Shown here piece by piece: positions 1 through 9,500 of a stretch of DNA of 64,000 bases. This DNA comes from Bryoerythrophyllum caledonicum. Taxonomy: Eukaryota; Streptophyta; Bryopsida; Pottiales; Pottiaceae. The notes below the pieces were generated by a model. The model ran no database searches and was not told where the DNA came from. It saw nothing but the letters and a program-made list of their open reading frames with translations. Numbering within the stretch: position 1 is the stretch's first letter; every line of letters begins with the position of its first letter. The stretch lies in assembly GCA_963971425.1 (NCBI GenBank), contig OZ020526.1, positions 2,570,180 through 2,634,179 of the forward strand, in the 5' to 3' direction. Both the position numbers and the translations under genes were made by a program.

Positions 1-325
1 CCGCAGCCCCTCCCCTCTCAAAAATCCACAGCACCCCCCACACATTGCAGAACCTCAATCACGTATTAGAAACCCCAACCCGACTAGAACTAGACTCCCC
101 TCACAGACTCAGATCTTACGAGTACCCCCCCCACACCCTCTCTCGGATCGAACCAGATTTCCCCGAACCCCACCCCCTGCTGCCCTCCCTCGTACACAAT
201 CCCTCTGCTCCCTCCCTGTCCAAGCTACACTCCCCTCCCCACCCCGAATTGCCTCCTCCTCTCACAGTCCAAGTACCTCCTCTCCTCGGCCCAAAACCTC
301 CCCTCTCAATACCCCCCCTCACAGA

Positions 326-2599
326 TTGAATGCCCCCCCCTCCCGGCTCAAAACCCTCCCTCTCAATACAGGAACCCCCCCACTCTGCTCAGAAATCCTC
401 CCTCACCGAAACTTAAAACTCCATCACGAAACTGTTAACCCACTCCCCCCGAATCTGCTCACGGGAAGACCCATTACAGTCTATAGCCCCTCACACCCTT
501 CTGGGAAATCTAAACCCCAGCCCGCAGCGACCTCCCTTTTTGCAGCGACCTCCCTTTTTGCAGCGACCTCCCTTTTTGCAGCGACCTCCCTTTTTGCAGC
601 GACCTCTCCCGAGCCCAAACCCGACCTTCCCAACGACACCAAAAACGAGGGTTGTGACCTACCTAATCCCCCCTGCGACCCCCCTGTAGGCAATAGCGAC
701 CTACCTCTCTTCAAAAGAGACTCCTCTAACATCCTCAGAGACCCCTCTCCCTCACATAACGACTTCCCCCCTCCCCATAGCGACATTCCCTCCTCCCATT
801 ACCTCACAGTAGACAAAGCAATGAAGGGTAACACCAGGGATAGCTCCAGCGCCCACATGGAGATAGAGGCCATGGAGGACAACTCCACAACTACCCCAAA
901 CACGAAAACACCAAGAAGGATGGACAAGGAAGGTGGGAGCAGCAAGAAAAGCAAGATATCCCCGAGACAAAAAGGTAAGATAATCTCCACACCAGAACTA
1001 TGCTCCTTCAAATTTTGGATGGGCTTCCAAGCCATGGAAGCAATTGCAATTGAAGAGGGAGCTGAACCTCTATTTAGTGGTGAAACGGTGGAAGACATGG
1101 TCACTAGAGGGCTAAAACCGGAGGAGGCCAAGGAGGTAAGCATTGCAAGGGTAGCATTCCCCCGAATCCCACAAGTGCTATACCCGATGTCAAGGAAATG
1201 GGAGGTTGGACAACACTACAACCTCACCCAAATTCCTTTCGACATCCCCACAAACGAGAACTCAGGTATGTCACTAGACTTTCATGTTGGAATTCACTTT
1301 GAAATCCCAAAAACCCCTATTATGCATGATGAGGTAAAGGAGATGGTCATTGCAAGGTTAAAAATGATGAACATTTCTCTTGGCAAGCAATTAATTGACC
1401 CTATAGCTATTCAATGTTTAAGCATCAAACAAGGGAAGATTAAGGGGGTATGGGCGGGAAGCGTTAAGTTACACTTGCTCAAACCCGAAGTTGATGGGTT
1501 GATGTTACTAAAAGGCATTAGACCCTTTATTCTTAAAATTGAGGAAGAACTAGTTGTTGGCAAAGTTTGCAAGGCCTACCAAGGTATTTCTAAAGGTACT
1601 AACCTCTCCGTGAAAGTCAAAAGTGATGCATTGAAGGATATCACGGCCCAAGCACTCTTCAAGGAAGTGCTCGAAGATAGTTTCCGCCGAGGCTTCGAAT
1701 TCGAGCTAACGGGAGTACAAAAGAAATATGAGGACTCCCACGCCTTCCTCATCACCACCACCCCCAAGCAAGTGAAGAAAATCCTCCTCCACCAAGCGAC
1801 CGCCCAACATGAAGTTTTGGAAACAAGACAAGTGCTCGAAGTCAATGGGCCAAAAGGTAAACTCGAAACCAAAGCTAAAAAAGATGCACTAACCTTAACC
1901 TTATCTCCCCTCCCCATTCACTTGGATGTAGTGCACACCACCCACGAAATTTACAAAGTCATGGGTGGTGCAAATGTCCGCTCCATATGGTTCCACAAGG
2001 ATAACGGCACTAGCCATAATGGCAATGCCAATATTTTATGTGCTAACCCTATTGTGTATAGGACCTTTGTGGGGAAAACCCACATCATTGGAGGTAACTA
2101 TGTGGATTTTGCACCTCACCGACGTAGCTTGGAAGGAGACACCCCTCCCACCATGGAAGAAATCAAATCCTTTGGATTTGATGACATCAACACGGCCATT
2201 GTCAACACCATGACCACCTTCCAAACACAAGACAAGACCAACAATGTGACCAAGGAAGAACTAGTGGCAATATTGGAAGAAAATAACAAGAAAATTCGGG
2301 AGGAGAACAAAGAATACGCCGATATGAAGAGCGAGGAGTTGAAGAAACAAATGACAAGCGTGCAAGACTCCATGAAGGCCGCCCTTGCTACACTACAAGC
2401 CATGGCAAGCACTATGTCCACCCCAATGCTTGAAGATGGAAGGCCAAACAAATTGTGGTCTAGAGGTGGCTCTCAATGGCTGAGTAGAGCTCCGAAATTT
2501 CTGGTGAGGAGGGGTGAGGGACTCAGTCTCAGAGAGTGGAGACACGAACAACAGGAGGTTGCTGGCCCGTTGTATGTCCCTAGTGTGCTTCAGATTTGA
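326..2599 (+). CDS. LINE ORF1-type protein, upstream divergent copy A
   Basis: An open frame whose conserved core (from about 1000 to 2440) matches, residue for residue at roughly half the positions, the C-terminal part of the second ORF at 2893-6585. Shared blocks include FKFWMGFQ/LKFWMGFQ, AFPRIPQ-LYP, TQIPFDIP, LKG-RPFILK, TLTLSPLPI and VDFAPHRRSL. The N-terminal third is Pro/Ser/Asp-rich low complexity with an 18-bp tandem repeat. A likely initiator is ATG 821, just before the shared MEIEA/MEVEA motif; the ATG at 326 lies in the low-complexity part. The C-terminus ends in a Lys/Glu-rich coiled-coil-like segment. After about 2455 the frame runs about 48 codons into unrelated sequence. I know no named fold for this core. 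It is either a remnant of a related LINE or a second ORF1 of the same element. Confidence 0.6.
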   Translation: MNAPPSRLKTLPLNTGTPPLCSEILPHRNLKLHHETVNPLPPNLLTGRPITVYSPSHPSGKSKPQPAATSLFAATSLFAATSLFAATSLFAATSPEPKPDLPNDTKNEGCDLPNPPCDPPVGNSDLPLFKRDSSNILRDPSPSHNDFPPPHSDIPSSHYLTVDKAMKGNTRDSSSAHMEIEAMEDNSTTTPNTKTPRRMDKEGGSSKKSKISPRQKGKIISTPELCSFKFWMGFQAMEAIAIEEGAEPLFSGETVEDMVTRGLKPEEAKEVSIARVAFPRIPQVLYPMSRKWEVGQHYNLTQIPFDIPTNENSGMSLDFHVGIHFEIPKTPIMHDEVKEMVIARLKMMNISLGKQLIDPIAIQCLSIKQGKIKGVWAGSVKLHLLKPEVDGLMLLKGIRPFILKIEEELVVGKVCKAYQGISKGTNLSVKVKSDALKDITAQALFKEVLEDSFRRGFEFELTGVQKKYEDSHAFLITTTPKQVKKILLHQATAQHEVLETRQVLEVNGPKGKLETKAKKDALTLTLSPLPIHLDVVHTTHEIYKVMGGANVRSIWFHKDNGTSHNGNANILCANPIVYRTFVGKTHIIGGNYVDFAPHRRSLEGDTPPTMEEIKSFGFDDINTAIVNTMTTFQTQDKTNNVTKEELVAILEENNKKIREENKEYADMKSEELKKQMTSVQDSMKAALATLQAMASTMSTPMLEDGRPNKLWSRGGSQWLSRAPKFLVRRGEGLSLREWRHEQQEVAGPLYVPSVLQI
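524..606 (+). repeat. 18-bp tandem repeat in ORF1 copy A
   Basis: About four and a half perfect units of GCAGCGACCTCCCTTTTT encode the repeating hexapeptide AATSLF. The perfection of the units suggests recent expansion. Confidence 0.9.
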
Positions 2600-3660
2600 G
2601 AGGAGGGGAGGCTATCAGTTACATGTGTTGGGCAGGGACGTTTTGAACACTAGATCTGCAAAAGGTGAACCGTGGAAGAGCTGCTGAAGTCATTTTTGAG
2701 TGGTGTTTAGATCTGAAGCGGGGAGACACACGTGTTGGTACACAGATCTGTACTTCTCAGCTCATCATACGGTAGGATCTGGAGTAGATCTAGAGAGGGT
2801 TACCGAACCTGAACGCCCCCCCCCCTTGAGTCCCACCGCCCTTCTCCAATCCAGACCTCGTCAACACCATTGAGAACAACAACGAGTCAAGAGTGCAGCG
2901 TTGCTGCCATTGCATCAACGCCCTTCATCACCTTCAGGCCACCTCTTATCCCCCCCTCATCTCCTTATTTCTTCCTTATTGCATCATTGTTAGACTCACG
3001 TTATCATTTTGCTCTCTTAGTAACACATACAAAGTACAAAATAGATCTAACATCGCTTGTATAAGTTGTTTGTGCATCAGATCTGAAAGACAACACTGCA
3101 GAACAACCTCTGAAGTGAAGGAAGACACGATATACCTTACAGATCTGCCCCAAGGCAACATCAACGCACCATATCAGGCTATCTCTACTCACTTCCATCT
3201 CTATTTTGCACTAGTTCAGCTGATCCATAGCAACACTACACACTTCAGCACATCCACACACACTAGAGGTAGTACACAGAAATCTCACTATGTATACACA
3301 TGCACAAAGCTCTACATCATAATACTAACAGAACACTTCAATAAGCTTGTGTGTATAGATCTCGGGCGGAAGCGCTCAAAATCTTCTCCAGATCTGAATC
3401 TACCTTCGCTCCAACAACAAGGAAGCACACCATCAACACCGCAACAAACGACACGGCAACAAGAGCGGACGAAAATACAACGCAACAGCCAACACATCTG
3501 CGACAACCCCATCTACAGCACAACAGGACCTCACAGCAAAGATTCGACAATACAAGGTGACAACAACAACATACAACACGCAACGGAGAGCACCTCCAGA
3601 CCAGAGAAGACAAAGGTGGACTGCTGCCCCTCCACAACAAAGATCTGCAACCGACGTCAT
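2600..3660 (+). promoter_or_regulatory. Leader with clustered AGATCT palindromes (putative LINE 5' UTR/promoter)
   Basis: Between 2652 and 3646 the exact hexamer AGATCT occurs ten times (2652, 2709, 2744, 2786, 3043, 3079, 3141, 3357, 3390, 3641), six of them followed by GA or GC as AGATCTG. One AGATCT per about 4 kb is expected by chance. The cluster lies between the two ORF1 copies, just where an internal LINE promoter would be. An open frame runs through the later part, but its residues look non-conserved. Regulatory function is inference from position and repetition only. Confidence 0.45.
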
Positions 3661-6585
3661 CCCCGCACCAAGATCGCAGCACGCAACAACACTGCATCTG
3701 GAAGTGAAGTGCAACAACTCCACAACAAAAACCGATTCAACTCATCATCGAACCGAGGATCAACCCTCATCTACACAACAGGGAGTACACTCAACACACC
3801 TTCTCCTCTCACTTCCTTCACTCGCATTCCTTACCTCCATCTATCCCCTACTGCAGCCCTCCCTTCCCCTCCCCTGTTTCTTCCCACGCCCTCACCACTC
3901 CGCCCACCCCTCCCACCCCTGTCCATCTCCCCCTCCCTGCCCCTCCCACTACTCTCCTCACTCACTCTGTTTCCCTCCCCTCTCTCCTCTTCCTCCCCGA
4001 ACACCCCCTCCCCACTACTCTCCTCACTCTCCATAGACAACGACCATACTGATCAGTATACAGTCCCACTCGATCCCTGCAGCGACAGTGCTGGTCAGCC
4101 CACAGACCCCACCGTAACCCGTAGCGACTTAGCTAAAACAGATAGTGACCCCGTCGATTTGTATAGCGACCCTGCTAACATCCGTTACGACCCTATCAAG
4201 TCTCACCCAAACCCTACTGCTCGTGCCAGCGACCCTGCTGCCCGAGGCAACGAACCTGCTACCTGTGCCAGCGACCCTACTGATTATACTAACGACCCTA
4301 CTAATTGTGCCAGCGACTCTGCGAATTATACTAACGACCTTGCTGATAAAACCAGCGACCTTGTTGCTCACTTCAGCGGCCTTGTTGATTGCTCCAGCGC
4401 CCCTGTTGATCGTTCCAACAACCTTGTTGATCGCTCCAACAACCCTGTTGATCGCTCCAGCGACCCTGTTAATCGCTCCAGCGACCCTGTTGATCACTCC
4501 AGCGATCCTGTCAATCGCTCCAACGACCCTGTTCCTTATGCTAACGACTGTGTTCCTTGTGCTAACGACTGTATTTCTTGTGCCAGCGACCCTATTCCTG
4601 ATGTTAGCGACCCTGCCGTTTGTACCAGCGACCCTACTGACTGTGCCAGTGACCCTGCTACTGGTGTTAACGACACTGCTGCTTGTACCAGTGACTCTGC
4701 TGATTATGCCAGCAACCCTGCTGCTCGTGCCAGCGACCCTGCTGCCCGTGTCAGCGACCCTACTGCTCGTGCCAGCGACCCTGCTGCCCGTGCCAGCGAC
4801 CTTGCTGCTCGTGCCAGCGACCCTACTAATCCTCATAAACACCCTGCTGATTGCAACAGAGACCAAGGTGATCCCTGTAGCGACCCAATAACATTTCAAT
4901 ACGACCTCCCCTCACAGGACAGCACAAGTATGGACCAGTGGAGTAGTAGACGCACTCTCATGTATGGAGACGCCATGGAGGTAGAAGCAAGCGGTGAGAC
5001 ACACAAAAGATCCCCGAGCATTGCCCCCACAACAAGCCAAGACGAAGTATCCCTTTCCAACAAGAAAAAGAAGAGTTCCAACAATGAAGGTATGATGCAC
5101 ACTCTTGACCTAGATGCATCCTCCCTCAAATTTTGGATGGGCTTTCAAGTGATGGAAGATATGGCAAAAGAGGAGGGACTTGAGCCACTAACTTGTGATG
5201 AATCCATACCTAGCATGATCACAAGAGGAATTAGAGAAATGGAGGCCAAGGAAATCTCCTTAGCAACTCCGGCATTCCCAAGAATCCCCCAAATCCTCTA
5301 CCCTTGTGCAAGAAAAGGAATCGTGGGCCAGCACCTCAATGTAACACAAATCCCATTTGACATCCCGGTTAATGACACTACGGGGCTTGCCCTAGATTTT
5401 CATGTTGCAATTCATTTTGAGTTATCTAACCTTGTACTCATGCATGATGATGTCAAAGCTATGGTGATTGATAGGTTAAAGTTCATGGAGATTGAAGTCG
5501 GCAAAAAGGTAATTGATCCCATCTCCATCCTTTGTATGAGTTTAAAGAATGCCGGGAAAAAGGGAGTATGGGCGGGGGTAGTCAAATTGCACTTGCATAA
5601 GCCAGAGATAGATGGCATTGGACTTCTCAAAGGTCTTAGACCCTTCATTTTAAAACTAGACAAACAATATGCTCTTGGCAAAGTTTGCAAAACATACCAT
5701 GATATATCAAGAAACTCTAACCTCTCTATCAAAATAAAAAGTGAATCTCTTAGAGGCATGACCGCTAATGATCTTTTTGTGGAGATCCTTCACAATGGTT
5801 TTAACCGTGGGCTTGAGTTTGAAGTAACAAGTGTGCAGAAAATCAAAGAGGAATCCCATGCCTTCATTATTGCACCAACCCCACAACAAGCGGCAAAAAT
5901 CAAGCTCCACAAAGTGGCAACCAACCACGAGCTTTTGCAACCAACGAACATTGTTGGAACTACATCGAAGGGCATCAACCGTGAGAGTAAGGCAAAGAAG
6001 GACGCCATTACCTTAACCCTATCACCACTACCTATTCGTATGAGCATGGTTGACACTAGTGAAGAGATTCACAAAATCATGGGAGCGGGTAATGCCACTC
6101 ACATTTGGTTCCATCGGGATGATGGGATTAGACACAATGGTAGTGCTAATGTTCATTGCATCAACCCTATAATCTATAGGAAGTTTGTAGGGAAAGTTAT
6201 CAAGATGGAAGGACATTACGTGGACTTTGCACCACACCGAAGAAGTCTTGATGGAGTAGAGCCACCGACCAAGGAGCAAATTGTGGAATTTGGATTCCTA
6301 GATGTTAACAAAGCTATTGTTAACACCGTGGAGGCCTTCAAGATTGATGAGCCAACAAATGTCCTCACGAAGAATGACATCATTGCCATCGTGGATTCCA
6401 AGGTGGAAGAAAACAACAAAAAAATAAGACTAGAGACGCAAGCATATGCGGACAAGAAACATGATGAGTTGAAGGCCCAAATGATCACCATCCAAGAGTC
6501 AATGAGCACGGCCCTCGCATCCTTGCAAGCCATCACCAAAGTTATGACCACCCCAAGAATTGAAGGTGAGACGTCAAACATGTGA
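2893..6585 (+). CDS. LINE ORF1-type protein, copy B
   Basis: A 1230-codon frame ending in TGA at 6583-6585. Parts seen: a non-conserved 5' part over the AGATCT leader; a Pro/Ser/Leu-rich CT-rich tract (about 3790-4030); a long heptad array built on SDPAARA-like units (about 4090-4830); and a conserved core from about 5115 that matches copy A and ends in a charged coiled-coil-like segment. The functional start may be ATG 4930, just before the MEVEA motif that matches MEIEA in copy A. In LINEs, ORF1 proteins usually bind RNA and form the ribonucleoprotein; that role is by analogy, since no RRM or CCHC knuckle is visible here. The frame ends with ATG-TGA, and ORF2 continues immediately in another frame. 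Confidence 0.65.
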   Translation: MQRCCHCINALHHLQATSYPPLISLFLPYCIIVRLTLSFCSLSNTYKVQNRSNIACISCLCIRSERQHCRTTSEVKEDTIYLTDLPQGNINAPYQAISTHFHLYFALVQLIHSNTTHFSTSTHTRGSTQKSHYVYTCTKLYIIILTEHFNKLVCIDLGRKRSKSSPDLNLPSLQQQGSTPSTPQQTTRQQERTKIQRNSQHICDNPIYSTTGPHSKDSTIQGDNNNIQHATESTSRPEKTKVDCCPSTTKICNRRHPRTKIAARNNTASGSEVQQLHNKNRFNSSSNRGSTLIYTTGSTLNTPSPLTSFTRIPYLHLSPTAALPSPPLFLPTPSPLRPPLPPLSISPSLPLPLLSSLTLFPSPLSSSSPNTPSPLLSSLSIDNDHTDQYTVPLDPCSDSAGQPTDPTVTRSDLAKTDSDPVDLYSDPANIRYDPIKSHPNPTARASDPAARGNEPATCASDPTDYTNDPTNCASDSANYTNDLADKTSDLVAHFSGLVDCSSAPVDRSNNLVDRSNNPVDRSSDPVNRSSDPVDHSSDPVNRSNDPVPYANDCVPCANDCISCASDPIPDVSDPAVCTSDPTDCASDPATGVNDTAACTSDSADYASNPAARASDPAARVSDPTARASDPAARASDLAARASDPTNPHKHPADCNRDQGDPCSDPITFQYDLPSQDSTSMDQWSSRRTLMYGDAMEVEASGETHKRSPSIAPTTSQDEVSLSNKKKKSSNNEGMMHTLDLDASSLKFWMGFQVMEDMAKEEGLEPLTCDESIPSMITRGIREMEAKEISLATPAFPRIPQILYPCARKGIVGQHLNVTQIPFDIPVNDTTGLALDFHVAIHFELSNLVLMHDDVKAMVIDRLKFMEIEVGKKVIDPISILCMSLKNAGKKGVWAGVVKLHLHKPEIDGIGLLKGLRPFILKLDKQYALGKVCKTYHDISRNSNLSIKIKSESLRGMTANDLFVEILHNGFNRGLEFEVTSVQKIKEESHAFIIAPTPQQAAKIKLHKVATNHELLQPTNIVGTTSKGINRESKAKKDAITLTLSPLPIRMSMVDTSEEIHKIMGAGNATHIWFHRDDGIRHNGSANVHCINPIIYRKFVGKVIKMEGHYVDFAPHRRSLDGVEPPTKEQIVEFGFLDVNKAIVNTVEAFKIDEPTNVLTKNDIIAIVDSKVEENNKKIRLETQAYADKKHDELKAQMITIQESMSTALASLQAITKVMTTPRIEGETSNM
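4090..4830 (+). repeat. Degenerate 21-bp (heptapeptide) array in ORF1 copy B
   Basis: About 35 units of 21 bp encode variants of S-D-P-A-x-R-A (for example SDPVDRS, SDPTDCA, SDPAARA). The 3' units are most alike, the 5' units most diverged. Because 21 is a multiple of three and the unit carries no stop in several frames, long meaningless frames arise on both strands. The array is a disordered, acidic/serine-rich linker if translated. Confidence 0.85.
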
Positions 6586-9500
6586 AGAAGGAAGACCGCA
6601 AGACAAAAGGTATCATACACATACCATCCCTTCTTATACACAAGACCCACACATTATACAATAGAAGACAATACAAGGTAGAATACTTGATAGCCTACAT
6701 AGTAGAATACATGGTAGAATACATGGTATTGAACAAAATAGTCTACATGGCACAATATATAAGAAAATACTTGGCCGTATACACAGACGTACACCCCCTA
6801 GGATACACATACTTCAATACATACACCCTACCCTCATGTTGTATTAAAAATAAATACATAAAGTATACCAAATATATACTATCTTGCACAAAAATACCTG
6901 GTATGAATACTGATACACACACATGTACAATTACGGATACAAATACTGATTTGCATACAGATATAAATACTGATCAGAATACGGATACGAATACTACTCT
7001 GAATACGAATATAAATACTGATATGTACATCAATACTAATATTGATACATATATAAATACAAGTACTAATACCAATACCAATACCCATACGTATGCTAAA
7101 ATAAAAATGGGGACACGCACTAATATAAACATAAACATAAACACTAGTACTAAGCCAAACACAACTATACACACATACACAAAGACAACTACACACCACC
7201 AAAAAATAATAATACACATACACACATACAAAGACAAATATACACAACCAAAAGAAAAGTACAAAACAAAACACCAAAACCACACACAAAAACAAGCAAT
7301 CCTAAAACAAAATAAAAAATCCCTCCTACTACAAACTACTCATACTCAATGGAGAAGACAAATACACATCCACCCTATAGTATACCATGCTACACAAAAC
7401 AACATAGATCTTCTTACTAGTATTTACTATGTAGCAAGTAGAAAAGACATACACATGCTTTCAAACAAACACAACCTCAACAACATAAAAATAATAAAAG
7501 CTCTAAAATTCACACAAAAATCAAAAATTATGAAACACAATATCAAACCCACACATTATAAACTTCTACTACTTGTAGGCGGAGAATTAGAAATAAATCC
7601 GGGACCGTATACGATCAAGTATACAAATACAGCTTCATATACATGTACGGGGACAGATACATATATGGATACATATAAAAATACATATCAGAATACGGAC
7701 ACAAATACATCTACAAGTACAGATACAAATACAAGCATAAACACATATACGGAAAAAAATACTAATGTAAATACAAATACAAGTAAGGATATGGACACGG
7801 ATACAGATACAGGTATAAATACTCAAACAAGAACTTATCAACCATTGCAAAAACCAATATACAAAATAGAAAGAATGATAATAATAATATACTACTTCTC
7901 ACACAAACTAAGTAAAAATTCCAAAAAGAAAAGTATCAAAACCAAAATAAAAAATAAAAGGAATAAGAGAAAAGATGGGATTAAAATAAATAATAGAAGG
8001 AAAAAGAAAATAAGTATCATAACTACATATAACAAAATAGGAAACAATATAAATGAAAACAATCATAAATTTTTTGTAATAAAGATACATAAGGGTAGAA
8101 GGGATTCTAAACCCAAAAACCATCAAAAGGCAAGGAATACTAGAATGGCTAAAAATAGAAAAATGAAGGAGAGTAAAAAGGGATATAATAAATTAAATAG
8201 AAAGAAGATAGATATTTATAAAATTTCAGAAGTCTTAATTAGAGCAAGTAATATTAAAAATAAAATAACAAAAATGGAGCGGATATGTAAGAAGAAAAGA
8301 AAGGGTAAAGTAGAAAACCATTATCATAAGAAAAGAAATAAGAAGAACATAACAATAAACAGTAGTACTAAAAATAGAAAATGCTCCCTAAGAAATTCAA
8401 AAATAAGGGATGGAAAATGCACGAAATTAGTAATGGGAATTAGTTATAATAAGAATACAAATGTGAAGAACATATCTATAAACAGCAGTACTAAAAATAG
8501 AAAATGCTCCCTACGAAATTCAAAAATAAGGGATGGAAAATGCACAAAATTAGTAATGGGAATTAGTTATAATAAGAATACAAATGTGAAGAACATAGCT
8601 ATAAACAGCAGTACAAAAAATAGAAAATCCTTCCTAAGAAATCAAAAAATAAGGGATGGAAATTGCACCAAATTAGTAATGGGAATAAATAACAATAAGA
8701 ATACAATTAGGAAGAATATAGCTAAAAACAGCAATACTAAAAATAGAATATGCTTTCTAAGAAATGCAAAAATAACGGATGGAAAATTAACCAAACTTGT
8801 AATGAGAAACAAAAATGACAGAGTAAAATTAAATAGAGAAGATAGGGATAATAAAAGAGTACAGATTAAAAATAGAAATTGGAATATAAACTACATGGAT
8901 AAATGGAAAATTAATAGTAATATTAAAAACTATATATATAAAGTTGGGGAGAGTTTGCGATTAAATAGTAGAAATTTGTTGAGAGTATGTAGAATTATTA
9001 AAATAGGAGGTGGGATTTATGTTTCGCCGGCCGGTTGGGCGCCGAAGGTGCCAAAAATAGACTTTCTAAAATTAGAAATTCTAATCAAAGTAAGAATATA
9101 TACGAATCTGATTGAAATAAATATCAATCTGTTTTTAGAAATCATAGTTTTAGACAAATTAGGTTTAGAAAGAAATCTTTTAGAAAACTCATTTTTTCAA
9201 TATACGGGTACATATACTGATACGTATTCTGATACGTATACTGATACATACACCGATGAGTATACTTATAAATATACTGATACAAATACTGGTATGTATA
9301 TAAATACAAATATTTATACTTGTACAAATGCAAATACCAATACAAATAGTGGTACGTGTACTCATACAAATACTAACACAAATACTAACAAAGATACTGA
9401 TACAAATACCAAGACAAAAACCGTGACTTATACTAATACAAACATACAAAAGAATACTAATATAATACCACATAAAACTTCATACACACACACAAAGACA

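Noticed and set aside
1-325. Pro-rich frame at 45-329
   Set aside because: CT-rich low-complexity leader of the LINE-derived region; no domain and overlaps a similar tract style in copy B.
4129-4899. Long minus-strand frame (256 codons) rich in SRVAGT repeats, and a + strand frame rich in LLIVPATL
   Set aside because: Shadows of the stop-free 21-bp array; no independent conservation.
6879-9473. Several Cys/Val/Ile/Tyr-rich minus-strand frames resembling membrane proteins
   Set aside because: Complement of the Thr/Asn/Tyr period-6 tracts; composition artefact.
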